NCBI RefSeq assembly: GCF_000378125.1
Contig: NZ_KB899241.1
Location: 2,189,358-2,253,357 of the forward strand
DNA from: Rudaea cellulosilytica DSM 22992
GTDB taxonomy: Bacteria; Pseudomonadota; Gammaproteobacteria; Xanthomonadales; Rhodanobacteraceae
DNA: 64,000 bases
Reading direction: 5' to 3'
Part shown: piece by piece, positions 51,177-60,417 of the stretch
Position numbering within the stretch: position 1 is the stretch's first letter
How the letters are laid out: each line of letters opens with the position of its first letter
Notes under the pieces: model-generated
Told to the model about the DNA's origin: nothing
The model's input: the letters and a program-made list of their open reading frames with translations, nothing else
The model's database searches: none
Made by a program: the position numbers and the translations under genes

Positions 51177-53828
51177 TCAACCGCTCTTTTCCCCCGAGCG
51201 CGCCGCGACCATCGCGCCGATCAGCGCCGACAGGTACGGTATCGCCTGCGCGGCGAGGATGAAGATCCACAGCTTGCCTTCGGCGTAGTCGGTCAGGTGG
51301 CGCGTGCCGGGTGGCTCGAGCGTACCGTTGATCCAGTGGTCGAGCATGCCGGGCAGGCCGAGCATGCCGGCGATCGCGAGCACGATCGCGATGAACATCA
51401 GCAACTCTTCGCGCACCGCGGTGAATGGATTCGGTCGCTTCGACATGCGCCGGCTCTTCGCCGTGCGCACGAATTCGCCCTTCTTCTTCCACAAGCCAAG
51501 GAAGATGCCCCGCGCGATGGCGTGACTCAACCCCATGCTCGCAATCGAGGCCATGATCGTGTCCTTCCACGAACATGGCACGCGCACGCGGTACAGCCAG
51601 ATGCCGACGACGGCCTTGAACACGAAGAAGCCGATGATCGGGTAGATGAAGAGGTCGAGCGGCAGGGCGAAGTGTTTCGGCAGCGCGAGCATGCCGGCCG
51701 TCCACCACAGTGCGAGTCCGGAGAACACCATGTGCAGCGCATCGGCGAACCAGGAGAACCAGCCGGTGAGGAAATGGAAGCGCTGGCCGGCCGTGAGCGG
51801 CCCCTTGCGCGTCATCCATTTCCAGCGGCCCTTGAGGATCTGCATCGCGCCGAACGCCCAGCGATAGCGTTGCGACTTGTACGCAGTGAAGTCGGCGGGG
51901 GTGAGGCCGCGGCCCATTACCTCGTCGACATAATTCAACTCGTAGCCGGCGTGCATGAGGCGCAGGCCGAGTTCGGCATCCTCGCAGATCGTCCACTCCG
52001 ACCACTTGCCGGTCGACTCGAGCAGGTCGCGGCGCACCATGGTCATCGTGCCGTGCTGGATGATCGCGTTGCGCTCGTTGCGATGGTGCATGCCGATGCG
52101 GAAGAAGCCGTCGTATTCCCAGTTGGTCATGCGCCGGAATTCGTTGTGCTCCCAGTCGCGATGTGCCTGCGGGCACTGCACGACGGCGACCTTCGGGTCG
52201 TTGAAATAGCCGGTCAGAGCCTTGAGCCAGTCGGCGCGCACGGCATAGTCGGCATCGACCACCGCGATGACTTCGGCGCGCGGATCGGTCACTTCGAGGC
52301 CGTAGTTCAGCGCGCCGGCCTTGAAACCCGGCCATGGATTCAAGTGGAAGAAGCGGAACTTCGGCCCGAGCTTGGCGCAGTATTCTTCGACTGGCTTCCA
52401 CACCTCGTCGCGCTTGGTGTTGTTGTCGATCACGAGCACTTCGAAGTTTTCGTAGTCGAGCGCGGCGAGCGAGTCGAGTGTGAGGATCACCATCTCCGGC
52501 GGCTCGTTGCATGCGGCGAGGTGGATCGACACGAATGGCTGTTTGTCCTCCGGCTTCGGCGTGAGCAGGCCGAAACCACGCAGCCAGGTCTTGTGCCAGA
52601 GCACTTCGGTGAACTCGAAGCCGTTGATCAGCAGGATCAGAATGATCGCCAACTGCGCCGGGAACAGCACGACCAGCATGGTCCAGTCGAACGGACTCAG
52701 GTAGAACGCGAGCGGCAGCGTTGCCGACCAGACCAGCAGCGAGGCCGAGAGCTGGATCAGCGCGCAGAAGAAAAACACGCCCATCCACTTGAAGCGCATG
52801 AAGTGGCGCGCGAAGAAGAACATTGGCAGCAGCGCGAGCAGCGAGGCGAAGATCGCCTTGCGCGGCCAGGTTGGGTCTTCGGTGATTTTTCCGGTAAACG
52901 AAAACTTCGGCTGGCGATCGGCGCCGTATATACCCCAATAGGCACCGACGCGGCCTTCGATACTTTCCTTCCATGGCTGGTCGAAGGCCTCGAAGATGTA
53001 GTAGTCGAGCTTACGCCAGCTTGCCTCCTTGACCCACTGACGGATGAACTGAGCCTCGTCTTCCACAGACGGGACGGCCACTTGATTACGGTCGCCCGCG
53101 GATGGCCAGCCGACTTCGCCGATCAGAATTTTTTTACCCGGAAACTCGCTCTGCATCTGCACATAGGTGCCTAACAGACCGATACCAACGGCATCCTTGC
53201 GCGGAATTTTTTCCCAGTATGGGTACGGGTGTGCGGTGATGAAATCGACATGTTCTGCAAGCTTCGGATACTTGCGCCAGATGTAGGGCGGTTCGGCCGT
53301 AGAGACTTGAATGCGCGGGGGCAGTTGTGCACGAACGCGATCGATATAGGCGACGAGTTCGTCGAAGCCCATATCCTGCCGGTGCAGCGTTTCATTGCCG
53401 ACAGTGACACGATCGATGTTGTCGTTTTGGCGCACGGCTTCGATGAGCGCTGAGATCTCGTCTTCATTGCGCTGCCAGCGCCTATCGAGATATGTGCCCG
53501 CCAATACCTTGATGCCGTGCTTTTTTGCCAGCGCTGGCACTGCCGGATTGTCGATCGAGGAATAGGTGCGGATGCGATCTGTTCGCGTTGCGAGCAGCTT
53601 CAGGTCGGCATCGATTTCCTCGATGGTTGGAAATATGCCGTTGTTCGGTCCCTGAAATCGCTGATACGGGTTGTAGGCGATGCCGGTGATCTTGCCGTCC
53701 CATTCCGGTACTTCACTGGGCCGATTGAGTACCGCCCACAGGGCGATGTTCGCCAGCGCGATGATGATCGCGAGAATGGCGGCGCGCCAGAACGAAAGCG
53801 GGGAGAAGGGTCTCGCTGCGGAACTCAA
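51177..53828 (-). CDS. Fused GH17 - family 2 glycosyltransferase, NdvB-like beta-glucan synthase
   Basis: 883 residues. An N-terminal anchor, then a GH17-type domain (about 40-310) with acid/base E146 in TVGNETLH and nucleophile E238 in ILIGEVGWPS. Two or more membrane helices (about 325-400) lead to a processive GT2 domain: DADY (525-528), the ED acceptor motif CEDAEL (616-617) and QRYRW (653-657), closed by further membrane helices. Similar fused proteins in Pseudomonas and Azotobacter carry GH17 domains with beta-1,3-glucan transglycosylase activity. The product is probably a branched or cyclic beta-glucan of the envelope. The start is TTG 53828, since no ATG lies near; no strong ribosome-binding site. 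Confidence 0.9.
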   Translation of the reverse strand: MSSAARPFSPLSFWRAAILAIIIALANIALWAVLNRPSEVPEWDGKITGIAYNPYQRFQGPNNGIFPTIEEIDADLKLLATRTDRIRTYSSIDNPAVPALAKKHGIKVLAGTYLDRRWQRNEDEISALIEAVRQNDNIDRVTVGNETLHRQDMGFDELVAYIDRVRAQLPPRIQVSTAEPPYIWRKYPKLAEHVDFITAHPYPYWEKIPRKDAVGIGLLGTYVQMQSEFPGKKILIGEVGWPSAGDRNQVAVPSVEDEAQFIRQWVKEASWRKLDYYIFEAFDQPWKESIEGRVGAYWGIYGADRQPKFSFTGKITEDPTWPRKAIFASLLALLPMFFFARHFMRFKWMGVFFFCALIQLSASLLVWSATLPLAFYLSPFDWTMLVVLFPAQLAIILILLINGFEFTEVLWHKTWLRGFGLLTPKPEDKQPFVSIHLAACNEPPEMVILTLDSLAALDYENFEVLVIDNNTKRDEVWKPVEEYCAKLGPKFRFFHLNPWPGFKAGALNYGLEVTDPRAEVIAVVDADYAVRADWLKALTGYFNDPKVAVVQCPQAHRDWEHNEFRRMTNWEYDGFFRIGMHHRNERNAIIQHGTMTMVRRDLLESTGKWSEWTICEDAELGLRLMHAGYELNYVDEVMGRGLTPADFTAYKSQRYRWAFGAMQILKGRWKWMTRKGPLTAGQRFHFLTGWFSWFADALHMVFSGLALWWTAGMLALPKHFALPLDLFIYPIIGFFVFKAVVGIWLYRVRVPCSWKDTIMASIASMGLSHAIARGIFLGLWKKKGEFVRTAKSRRMSKRPNPFTAVREELLMFIAIVLAIAGMLGLPGMLDHWINGTLEPPGTRHLTDYAEGKLWIFILAAQAIPYLSALIGAMVAARSGEKSG

Positions 53829-53904
53829 ACCGTGGCCTTGTCGATTGTTGCTGCGCGGCGGGGCGCATTCGAGCGTCGCAGGATAGCCGAAGCGCCAACG
53901 CGCC

Positions 53905-54627
53905 TCAATTTTGCCCGGGGGGGGCGGACGCCTTCGGCGCGCGCAGTTTATTGACTGCGATCGGCACCAGAGCGAGCAGGACGAGGCCGATCATCGGCCA
54001 CAGCACCTGCGGATCGTGCAGCAGGTCGGTGCTGATCGCCTTGTTCTCTCCGATGTTCTTGGCCAGCGAGGCACCGAGCCAGGTTTCGATGCCGGTCATT
54101 GCGAGGCCGCCGAGCGCGGTTGCGGTGACGAATAGCCACAGCGGGCAGCGCAGCCAGGCCAAAGCGACGGTCACGCCGCCGAACGGGAAGAACGGCACCA
54201 GGCGCAGGAAGAACGTGTAGCTGATCGGTTGCGCCAGATAGCCGCCGCGCAAGCGCGAAACCAGGCCGGGCGCGCGCTCGCCGTGTTTATGGTCGCCGAA
54301 TGCGCGGCGCGAGGCGAGGAACAGGATCAGCGCGCCGAGCGTCACTCCGACGATGTTGAGCACGGCGCCGAGAATCACCCCGAACAGCATCCCCCCGGCC
54401 ATGATCAGCACGACCATGCCGGGCAGGCCGGTCGCGATCGCGAGCGTCACCGCGCCGATGTGGGCGAGCGCGGACAGGATCGGATATTGCGCGATCAGTA
54501 CCTGCAGATTGGCCTGCTCCGCGGCAAGGTTCGGTGGCGCGAAGCGATCGAGCACGCCGGAAAAAAACAGCGCCACGCCGATGCCGATCAGCACGATGAG
54601 GGGCCAGAACGAGCGCAGTTGTTTCAT
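53905..54627 (-). CDS. VTT-domain (TVP38/TMEM64 or DedA-like) membrane protein
   Basis: 240 residues from ATG 54627 (MKQLRSFWPLIVLIGIG). About six membrane segments. The central SNARE-associated/VTT region shows HIGAVTLAIATGLPGMVVLIMAGGMLFG, then VGVTLGALILFLASRRAFG, and FFLRLVPFFPFGGVTVALAW with the conserved R-x-x-P near the loop. Family members (DedA, YqjA, TVP38) are phospholipid-associated transporters or scramblases; no substrate can be assigned. Weak ribosome-binding site. Confidence 0.85.
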   Translation of the reverse strand: MKQLRSFWPLIVLIGIGVALFFSGVLDRFAPPNLAAEQANLQVLIAQYPILSALAHIGAVTLAIATGLPGMVVLIMAGGMLFGVILGAVLNIVGVTLGALILFLASRRAFGDHKHGERAPGLVSRLRGGYLAQPISYTFFLRLVPFFPFGGVTVALAWLRCPLWLFVTATALGGLAMTGIETWLGASLAKNIGENKAISTDLLHDPQVLWPMIGLVLLALVPIAVNKLRAPKASAPPGQN

Positions 54628-54721
54628 CGGTGGTGCGAATGCCGGTCGGCGCCAAAAGGGTCGACAAGAATAGCCGAGATAAGGTTGCTGGCGTAATCTT
54701 TTGTAATGGCGAATCGCATCG

Positions 54722-55789
54722 CTACGCTTTGCGCGCGAACGCGGTAATTTCCTCGCGATCGTGATAGAGCTGCTTGGCGCGAACATCCGCCTTGGTGCCG
54801 AGCGCTTCGCGCAGCAGATCCAGGCACAGGCGCGTCTCGTCGTAGCGCTTCTTCATCGGCAGCTTGAGATTGAAAATCGCGTAGCTACACAGCCCTTCGC
54901 TAAGCCACTGCGCAATCAGTGCGGCCACGCGTCGCGGCTGCTCGACCATGTCGCACACGAGCCAGTCGACCGACTTCTGTGGCCGCCAGCGGAAGCCGTC
55001 GGCACGCACGTGAGTGACGAGGCCGGATTCCATCAGCGAGGCGTCCATCGGACCGTTGTCGATCGCGGCAACGCGCAGGGAACGGCGCACGAGTTGGTAT
55101 GTCCAGCCGCCGGGTGCCGCGCCGAGGTCGACCGCACTCATGCCTGGCTTGAGCCAGCGCTCGCGCTCGCCGTCGTCGAGCAGCACGAGGAATGCCTCGT
55201 CGAGCTTGAGGGTCGAGCGGCTCGGTGCCTCGCGTGGAAACTTCAGCCGCGGGATGCCCTGCGGCCAGGATGAGCTTTGCGCGAGATCGCCTTCGCACAA
55301 ATATACTTTGTCGCTTTGTGGAAAGAACGCATGCAGTCGTTGCGTGGCGGCCGGCTCGATTAGGCGCGCCTTCTTCATCGCGCCGGCGAGCGCGCTGCCG
55401 AAGCTGCGGCAGAACGGCGCGAGCGCCTTGCCGTCATTGGTGTCCGGCGCCTCGACGAGCACCTCGCTGTAGCGCGCACCACGCTCGCGCAGCGCGCCGA
55501 GGATAGGGGTGATGCGATCGCGCACTGGCAACTGCTCCATCAGCGCGAAGCAGGGCAGCGCCTGGCGCGCGAAGATCAACGCGCGCGGTTGTGCCAGCCT
55601 TGCCAGGCCTTCTTCGTCCGTTTGGTTGGATGTTGTGACGTACTCCACAAATCCGCTGTCTGCCAAGGCGCGCACGTGCCCGAAAATGCCGAGTCCGGCC
55701 GCGTGTGCGCTGATCTCCTGTGCACATTCGCTTTCGAAGCCTGCGCGGCAATACAGGATGATGCGTGATGTCGAATCGGAGTGGTTCAA
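54722..55789 (-). CDS. rlmM: 23S rRNA (cytidine-2498-2'-O)-methyltransferase RlmM
   Basis: 355 residues from TTG 55789 (E. coli RlmM is 366). N-terminal RIILYCRAGFESECAQEIS is the family's THUMP-like opening. The Rossmann domain has SAVDLGAAPGGWTYQLV, VDWLVCDMVEQPRRV and a C-terminal FNLKLPMKKRYDETRLC; the K-D-K-E tetrad is consistent with these. It methylates C2498 of 23S rRNA. A TTG start is proposed because the frame is open upstream without an ATG at the conserved position. Confidence 0.93.
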   Translation of the reverse strand: MNHSDSTSRIILYCRAGFESECAQEISAHAAGLGIFGHVRALADSGFVEYVTTSNQTDEEGLARLAQPRALIFARQALPCFALMEQLPVRDRITPILGALRERGARYSEVLVEAPDTNDGKALAPFCRSFGSALAGAMKKARLIEPAATQRLHAFFPQSDKVYLCEGDLAQSSSWPQGIPRLKFPREAPSRSTLKLDEAFLVLLDDGERERWLKPGMSAVDLGAAPGGWTYQLVRRSLRVAAIDNGPMDASLMESGLVTHVRADGFRWRPQKSVDWLVCDMVEQPRRVAALIAQWLSEGLCSYAIFNLKLPMKKRYDETRLCLDLLREALGTKADVRAKQLYHDREEITAFARKA

Positions 55790-55958
55790 TTCGGTTGATG
55801 TGCGGTTGCAATGAGGGGTAGAGTCTAACCACTGGGGATCATGCCGACCATTCGGCTTAGCGCATTCGCGCAGAATGGAGTGGGGACACTCAGACGACGG
55901 AACCGGCCGCGCGAGCGCGGCACGGGGTCTTTGTTGGTGCATTGAGGAGAGCATCGAG

Positions 55959-58900
55959 ATGAGTTCGAATTTGATTCGGCCCTGCCTGTTGGCGGCCGGC
56001 ATTGCGGCGTGTCTGGTGACAACGGCGGCGACGCAGGCCGGCCCCGTGGCTACGGGTTCAGTACGCGCTGCGAGCGCGGACAGCGTCGCCAATGTTGCCG
56101 GTAAGACCTATATCGTCATGTTTTCCAAGCCCTCCGTGGCGCTGCGCGATCGCGCGCTGAAGTCGGGCGCTGCGAAGAGCCTCGAGACGACCGCGACCAT
56201 CCCGTTTTCAACCAAGGCCAATGGCCGCGCTCATATGGACATGCGCAGCGACGCCGCGCGCAGCTACCGCGCGAGCTTGGTCGCCGAGCAGGCGCAGCAT
56301 CGGCAGTCAATCGAGAAGACGCTGGGCCGATCGGTACCGTTCGCGCGCACGTTCCAGCACGCGATCAACGGTGCGGTTATGGTGCTCGGCGAAAAGGAGG
56401 CGGCGCAGGTGCGTTCGCTGCCGGGCGTGATCTCGGTCGTGCCGAGCCGCACGATCTACCCGGACGATGACGTCAGCTCGCGCTTCATCGGCGCCGATGT
56501 CCTCTGGCGTGGCAACGGCCGGCGTCCGCCAGGCGACGGCTTCGCCTACCCGACGCTCGACAGCCTGTTCGGCGACCTGAACGGCGGCTCGGGCTACAAG
56601 GGCGATGGCGTGGTGATCGGCGTCATCGATACGGGTTACAACAGCCAGAGCCCCTCGTTCCAAGCCACCGACGCGAGCGGCTACGCGGTGACCAATCCAT
56701 TGGGTAGCGGAACGTATCTCGGTGATTGCGACGTGTCGGACATCAGCTTCGGCGGCTGCAACGACAAGGTCATCGCGGTCTACGACGAATACAAGCGTGG
56801 TCAGGGCGAAGCGGGCGTCAACGTCGAGGACACAAACGGTCACGGCAGCCATACGGCGAGTACCGCCGGCGGCAATGCACGCTCAGGCAGCATCCTTAGT
56901 TTCCGTGCGAATCTTTCCGGCATTGCGCCGCACGCGAATCTTTCGATTTTCAGCATCACCCCGCCAGGCAGCGGCTCGGCGAGCGACGCTTCCGAGATTG
57001 GCGCGATCGAGGATGCGATCAGCGATGGCGTGGTCGATGTGCTGAACATGTCGTTCGGCGGCTGCAGCGAGCCGAGCTACTGGAGCGATCCGGTTTCGCT
57101 CGCTTTCCTTGCCGCCCAGGATGCGAACATCTTCACCGCGCTGTCCGCCGGCAACACGCGGCCAGTAACGACGTGCGCGCGTCAGTCTTCGCAATCGCCT
57201 GGAACGCTGGGCAATGCGATGCCTTGGGTGACCACGGTCGCCGCAAGCACGCCGCCTGCGGGCGAGGCGACGATGCAGTTGAGCCTCAGTGGCCCGGGCA
57301 AACCTCCGGCGGCTACCCAAGCCGTTGCTCTTACCGAGGGAACTTACGATACGCCGCTGACGGCGTCGCTTCCGCCCAGCACGAAGATCGTACTGAGCCC
57401 TCAGTTCGACGCGGGAGACCCCGGCAGTTCGAAGGCGCCCACGCATGGCACGGACGGATGCACTGCCTATCCCGCGGATACCTTCAAGGATGCGATCGCG
57501 CTGATCAGTCGCGGCACTTGCGGGTTCGCCACCAAGGTGCCGAATGCCATTGCCGCCGGCGCCATTGCCGTGGTCATTTCCGACAATCGCGTCGAGTCCC
57601 CGTTCAGCCCGACGGTCGGCCCCCCCACGGTCGACGTGGCGGTGTTCTCGACCAGCCAGTCGGATGGGCTCGCTTTGCAGGCTTACCTGGCGGCGAATGC
57701 GGGCAAGGGCACGGCGTTGTTGGGTTATCCCGACTCGCGGCCGGCCGGTCAAGGGGACGTCCTTGCCAGTTTCAGTCTGCTCGGCCCGGTGTTGACGCCG
57801 GTCCCGTTCGACGTCATCAAGCCGGACATCGCCGCACCGGGCGTCGGTACGCTGGCAGCGTTCAACAATGCCTATGTGCCGCAGACGGGCGTCATCCTGT
57901 CCAACGACGATCCGGATGCCGTCGCCTTCGATAGCGGCACGTCGATGGCGTCGCCACATATCGCCGGCGCGGCGGCCCTGCTCGTGCAGGCGCACCCCGA
58001 CTGGACCGCCGCGGAAATCAAGTCGGCGCTCATGATGACGGCGACGACGAATGGTCTGACCAAGGCGGACGGCAAGACTCCGGTGGACGTGTATGACGCG
58101 GGCTCGGGTCGCGTTCAAGTAGACAAGGCTGCGGCCGCGGGTCTGGTTTTGGATGAGGTTGCCGACAATTATTTCACCGGTGATCCCACTCAGGGCGGCG
58201 ATGCCAGCGCGTTCAACATTGCCAGCATGCAGAATTTCCATTGCGCAGGCGGCTGCAGCTTCACCCGTACTTTCCGCAGCACCCAGACGGCGACGACCAC
58301 CTGGACGACGAGTTCGCTTGGGGCGCTGGCAGACAAAATCACGATTGTTCCGTCGACATTCTCGGTTCCAGCGGGCGGAACGGTCACACTGACGTTCAGT
58401 GTCGACGCCGGGCAACTCGTCCCCGGGGCCGGATACGGTACGGGCAAGGTCGTCCTTTCCCCGGCGCCGAATCCGCTACCGAACTATCAGACGCTGTCGG
58501 ATTTGCACTTGCCTGTTTCCGTGGCCGTGCCGACAGCGGCGATGACGACCTCGTCCAATGTCGTGAACATCGACCTGGCGGGGGCGCCGACCGGCAGTGC
58601 GACGTTGGACTTCGCCAACGTCGGTGGCGGAAAGATGACCTTCAATTCCGCGGCTCAAGGGGCTGCCCCGCTGACTTGGATCGACCAGAAGGACAACGCC
58701 GGTTACTACTATTTCACGAGTACCCACTACCTCAGCCCGGGACCGGGAGATCTAGACCAATTCCTTGCCGACGACTTTGTCGTTTCCGGAGACAGCGTCG
58801 ATCTGAGCACAATCGTCGCGGCAGGTCAGGCAGCTCATCCCCTGGCGTCGTTCGGCAGCAGTTTGCCGCTGCATTGGCGCATCTATCCTGACAATGGCGG

Positions 58901-59456
58901 ACTTCCTGGGGATACCGCGGCGTGGAGCTTCGATGCGACGGCAGGAAGCGCGGGAGTCGACGTGACCGGCGACGTGATCAGGCTTGATCTGCTCGCGGCC
59001 GGGCAGGCCACCGGACTCGCGGCCGGCCGATACTGGGTCGTGGTTTATCCCGATCTTCCGTGCAACGACAAACGCGATGGCAATGGTTGCACCGAGGGCT
59101 GGAGCTGGGATACCAGCTGGTATGGCAACGATCAAGCGTGGGCCTATATCAACTCCGATCAAAACGCTGCTTGGTCGAATACCGGCACCAGCGGATACGG
59201 CCCCGGGTTGGCGTTAACCGTGACCACCCGTGTTTCCTGCGCGGGCAATCCGGGCTGGCTGGCCCTGACGCCGAAAGAAGGCGCCGTGACCGCTGGCGCT
59301 CCCGTTGAAGTGACTTTTACCGCGACGGCGGCGGGTTATGCGCCCAGCACTTCCGCATCGACCTATGTCTGTTTCAACGTCAACTATCTGGAGCCGTCCA
59401 CGCTTACGGAGATACCGAAGGCGGTGATACCGATCCAGGTGAATGCCCACAATTAA
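55959..59456 (+). CDS. Secreted S8 subtilisin-like serine protease with PA domain
   Basis: 1165 residues from ATG 55959 with GAGGAG upstream. Signal peptide (about 1-27), inhibitor I9 propeptide (about 45-165; YIVMFSKPSVALRDRA), peptidase S8 domain with D224 in VIDTGYN, H295 in NGHGSHT and S662 in DSGTSMASPH. A PA domain (about 500-575) is inserted before the Ser. The C-terminal 480 residues hold Fn3-like sandwiches, and the last 300 residues include a carbohydrate-binding-like stretch with WSWDTSWYGN. It should be exported and act on proteins outside the cell. Placement just before the str operon is unusual. Codon use becomes less GC-biased in the C-terminal part. Confidence 0.93.
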   Translation: MSSNLIRPCLLAAGIAACLVTTAATQAGPVATGSVRAASADSVANVAGKTYIVMFSKPSVALRDRALKSGAAKSLETTATIPFSTKANGRAHMDMRSDAARSYRASLVAEQAQHRQSIEKTLGRSVPFARTFQHAINGAVMVLGEKEAAQVRSLPGVISVVPSRTIYPDDDVSSRFIGADVLWRGNGRRPPGDGFAYPTLDSLFGDLNGGSGYKGDGVVIGVIDTGYNSQSPSFQATDASGYAVTNPLGSGTYLGDCDVSDISFGGCNDKVIAVYDEYKRGQGEAGVNVEDTNGHGSHTASTAGGNARSGSILSFRANLSGIAPHANLSIFSITPPGSGSASDASEIGAIEDAISDGVVDVLNMSFGGCSEPSYWSDPVSLAFLAAQDANIFTALSAGNTRPVTTCARQSSQSPGTLGNAMPWVTTVAASTPPAGEATMQLSLSGPGKPPAATQAVALTEGTYDTPLTASLPPSTKIVLSPQFDAGDPGSSKAPTHGTDGCTAYPADTFKDAIALISRGTCGFATKVPNAIAAGAIAVVISDNRVESPFSPTVGPPTVDVAVFSTSQSDGLALQAYLAANAGKGTALLGYPDSRPAGQGDVLASFSLLGPVLTPVPFDVIKPDIAAPGVGTLAAFNNAYVPQTGVILSNDDPDAVAFDSGTSMASPHIAGAAALLVQAHPDWTAAEIKSALMMTATTNGLTKADGKTPVDVYDAGSGRVQVDKAAAAGLVLDEVADNYFTGDPTQGGDASAFNIASMQNFHCAGGCSFTRTFRSTQTATTTWTTSSLGALADKITIVPSTFSVPAGGTVTLTFSVDAGQLVPGAGYGTGKVVLSPAPNPLPNYQTLSDLHLPVSVAVPTAAMTTSSNVVNIDLAGAPTGSATLDFANVGGGKMTFNSAAQGAAPLTWIDQKDNAGYYYFTSTHYLSPGPGDLDQFLADDFVVSGDSVDLSTIVAAGQAAHPLASFGSSLPLHWRIYPDNGGLPGDTAAWSFDATAGSAGVDVTGDVIRLDLLAAGQATGLAAGRYWVVVYPDLPCNDKRDGNGCTEGWSWDTSWYGNDQAWAYINSDQNAAWSNTGTSGYGPGLALTVTTRVSCAGNPGWLALTPKEGAVTAGAPVEVTFTATAAGYAPSTSASTYVCFNVNYLEPSTLTEIPKAVIPIQVNAHN

Positions 59457-59479
59457 GCGTTTGCAAGCGGGATTGCTTG

Positions 59480-59508
59480 AAGGAGGGGCGCGATGCGCCC
59501 CTTCCTTT
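59480..59508 (+). terminator. Terminator after the protease gene
   Basis: AAGGAGGGGCGC, loop GAT, GCGCCCCTTCCTTT: a 7-bp GC stem extended by A/T and G/C pairs with a bulge, followed by TTCCTTT. It lies 24 bases beyond the protease stop codon. Confidence 0.7.
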
Positions 59509-59742
59509 GGAAAAAGCAGCGTCGATCCAGACCGATTTCGCGCCCCGCGTCGAGAGCTCGACGGCGGCAGGCAAGCACATCCGCGGTTGTTGTCAATGCC
59601 GCGCGATGCAGCTATCATCACCGGCCCTCGAGTGCGCGCTCTGGCGTTGCTTCGAGGGTGAGTGCGCTGCAAACGACATGAGGGGCACGATGCCCCTTGG
59701 AATCGTCACAAGGAGGTCCGACAAGACCCGAAGGCCTGAAGC

Positions 59743-59772
59743 TTGACGGTTTTGTTAAGCGCTAGTTATACT
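59743..59772 (+). promoter_or_regulatory. Strong promoter of the rpsL operon
   Basis: -35 TTGACG (59743-59748), spacer of 18 bases, -10 TATACT (59767-59772). Both boxes match five of six consensus positions. Transcription should begin near 59779, leaving a leader of about 130 bases before rpsL. Confidence 0.8.
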
Positions 59773-59782
59773 TTCGCTTCTT

Positions 59783-59813
59783 CGCAGCCCGGATCATGTT
59801 CGGGCTGCGTTTT
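59783..59813 (+). terminator. Attenuator-like hairpin in the rpsL leader
   Basis: CGCAGCCCG (59783-59791), 9-base loop, CGGGCTGCG (59801-59809) and then TTTT. A perfect 9-bp stem with a short T-run, beginning within about five bases of the predicted transcription start. It may work as an attenuator or as a 5'-end stabiliser. No anti-terminator partner was seen. Confidence 0.55.
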
Positions 59814-59910
59814 CGTCTATCCCGTCGAGAAGCGCGGTCAGGATGACTGCCTTGCTGATCTTCGCGATCAGGACGATTGCAAAAAATTCATAATCCGGAT
59901 CAAAAACAGC

Positions 59911-60288
59911 ATGTCTACCGTCAATCAGCTCGTGCGCAAGTCGCGCAGCCCGAAGACCTACAAGAGCGCCTCGCCGGCGCTGGAAAATTGCCCGCAGCGC
60001 CGCGGCGTCTGCACGCGTGTCTACACGACGACGCCGAAGAAGCCGAACTCGGCTCTGCGCAAGGTCGCCAAGGTGCGCCTGACCAACGGCTTCGAAGTGA
60101 TCAGCTACATCGGTGGCGAAGGCCACAATCTGCAGGAGCACTCGGTGGTGCTGATCCGCGGCGGCCGCGTGAAGGATCTCCCGGGTGTGCGTTACCACAC
60201 GGTGCGCGGTTCGCTCGATGCGGCCGGCGTGACCAAGCGTCGCCAGAGCCGTTCGAAGTACGGCGCCAAGAAGCCGAAGGCTAGCTAA
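59911..60288 (+). CDS. rpsL: 30S ribosomal protein S12
   Basis: 125 residues, full length. [10 protein letters not shown] and [14 protein letters not shown] are the two decoding-centre loops, with K43 and K88 wild-type, so no streptomycin-resistance substitution is present at these positions; D89, the RimO methylthiolation site, is present. It opens the str operon. The ATG at 59911 lacks a visible Shine-Dalgarno sequence, unusual for so highly expressed a gene. Confidence 0.98.
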   Translation: MSTVNQLVRKSRSPKTYKSASPALENCPQRRGVCTRVYTTTPKKPNSALRKVAKVRLTNGFEVISYIGGEGHNLQEHSVVLIRGGRVKDLPGVRYHTVRGSLDAAGVTKRRQSRSKYGAKKPKAS

Positions 60289-60292
60289 TTTT

Positions 60293-60340
60293 CCGGGCTT
60301 CCATGCCCGGACCAGAGCGGCCGCATCTGGCCGCACTTTT
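60293..60340 (+). terminator. Two hairpins between rpsL and rpsG
   Basis: CCGGGC/GCCCGG (60293-60298 and 60305-60310), then GCGGCC/GGCCGC (60317-60322 and 60329-60334) followed by ACTTTT. Two 6-bp stems, the second with a short T-run; a partial terminator or mRNA-processing structure. Confidence 0.5.
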
Positions 60341-60417
60341 CAAAAATTTACCCTGACAGGTGCCTCGGGCACTTGAGTATCAAGCGGTCTTCGTGGCCGC
60401 ATCATTGAGAAGAGACT

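Larger units (their letters stand above)
59457..59910. other. Protease-rpsL intergenic region
   Basis: 454 bases, no supported gene. It contains the protease terminator (59480-59508), a second hairpin AGGGGCA/TGCCCCTT at 59681-59698, an unused-looking AAGGAGG at 59710-59716, the rpsL promoter and the leader hairpin. The short frames present (for example one of 18 codons from 59690) have no supporting evidence. Confidence 0.65.

Noticed and set aside
59214..59672. Minus-strand frame of 152 codons after the protease
   Set aside because: It overlaps the end of the protease and its terminator; no start signal or family.
59911..60288. Possible streptomycin-resistance allele of rpsL
   Set aside because: K43 and K88 are the sensitive residues, and the surrounding loops are unchanged.
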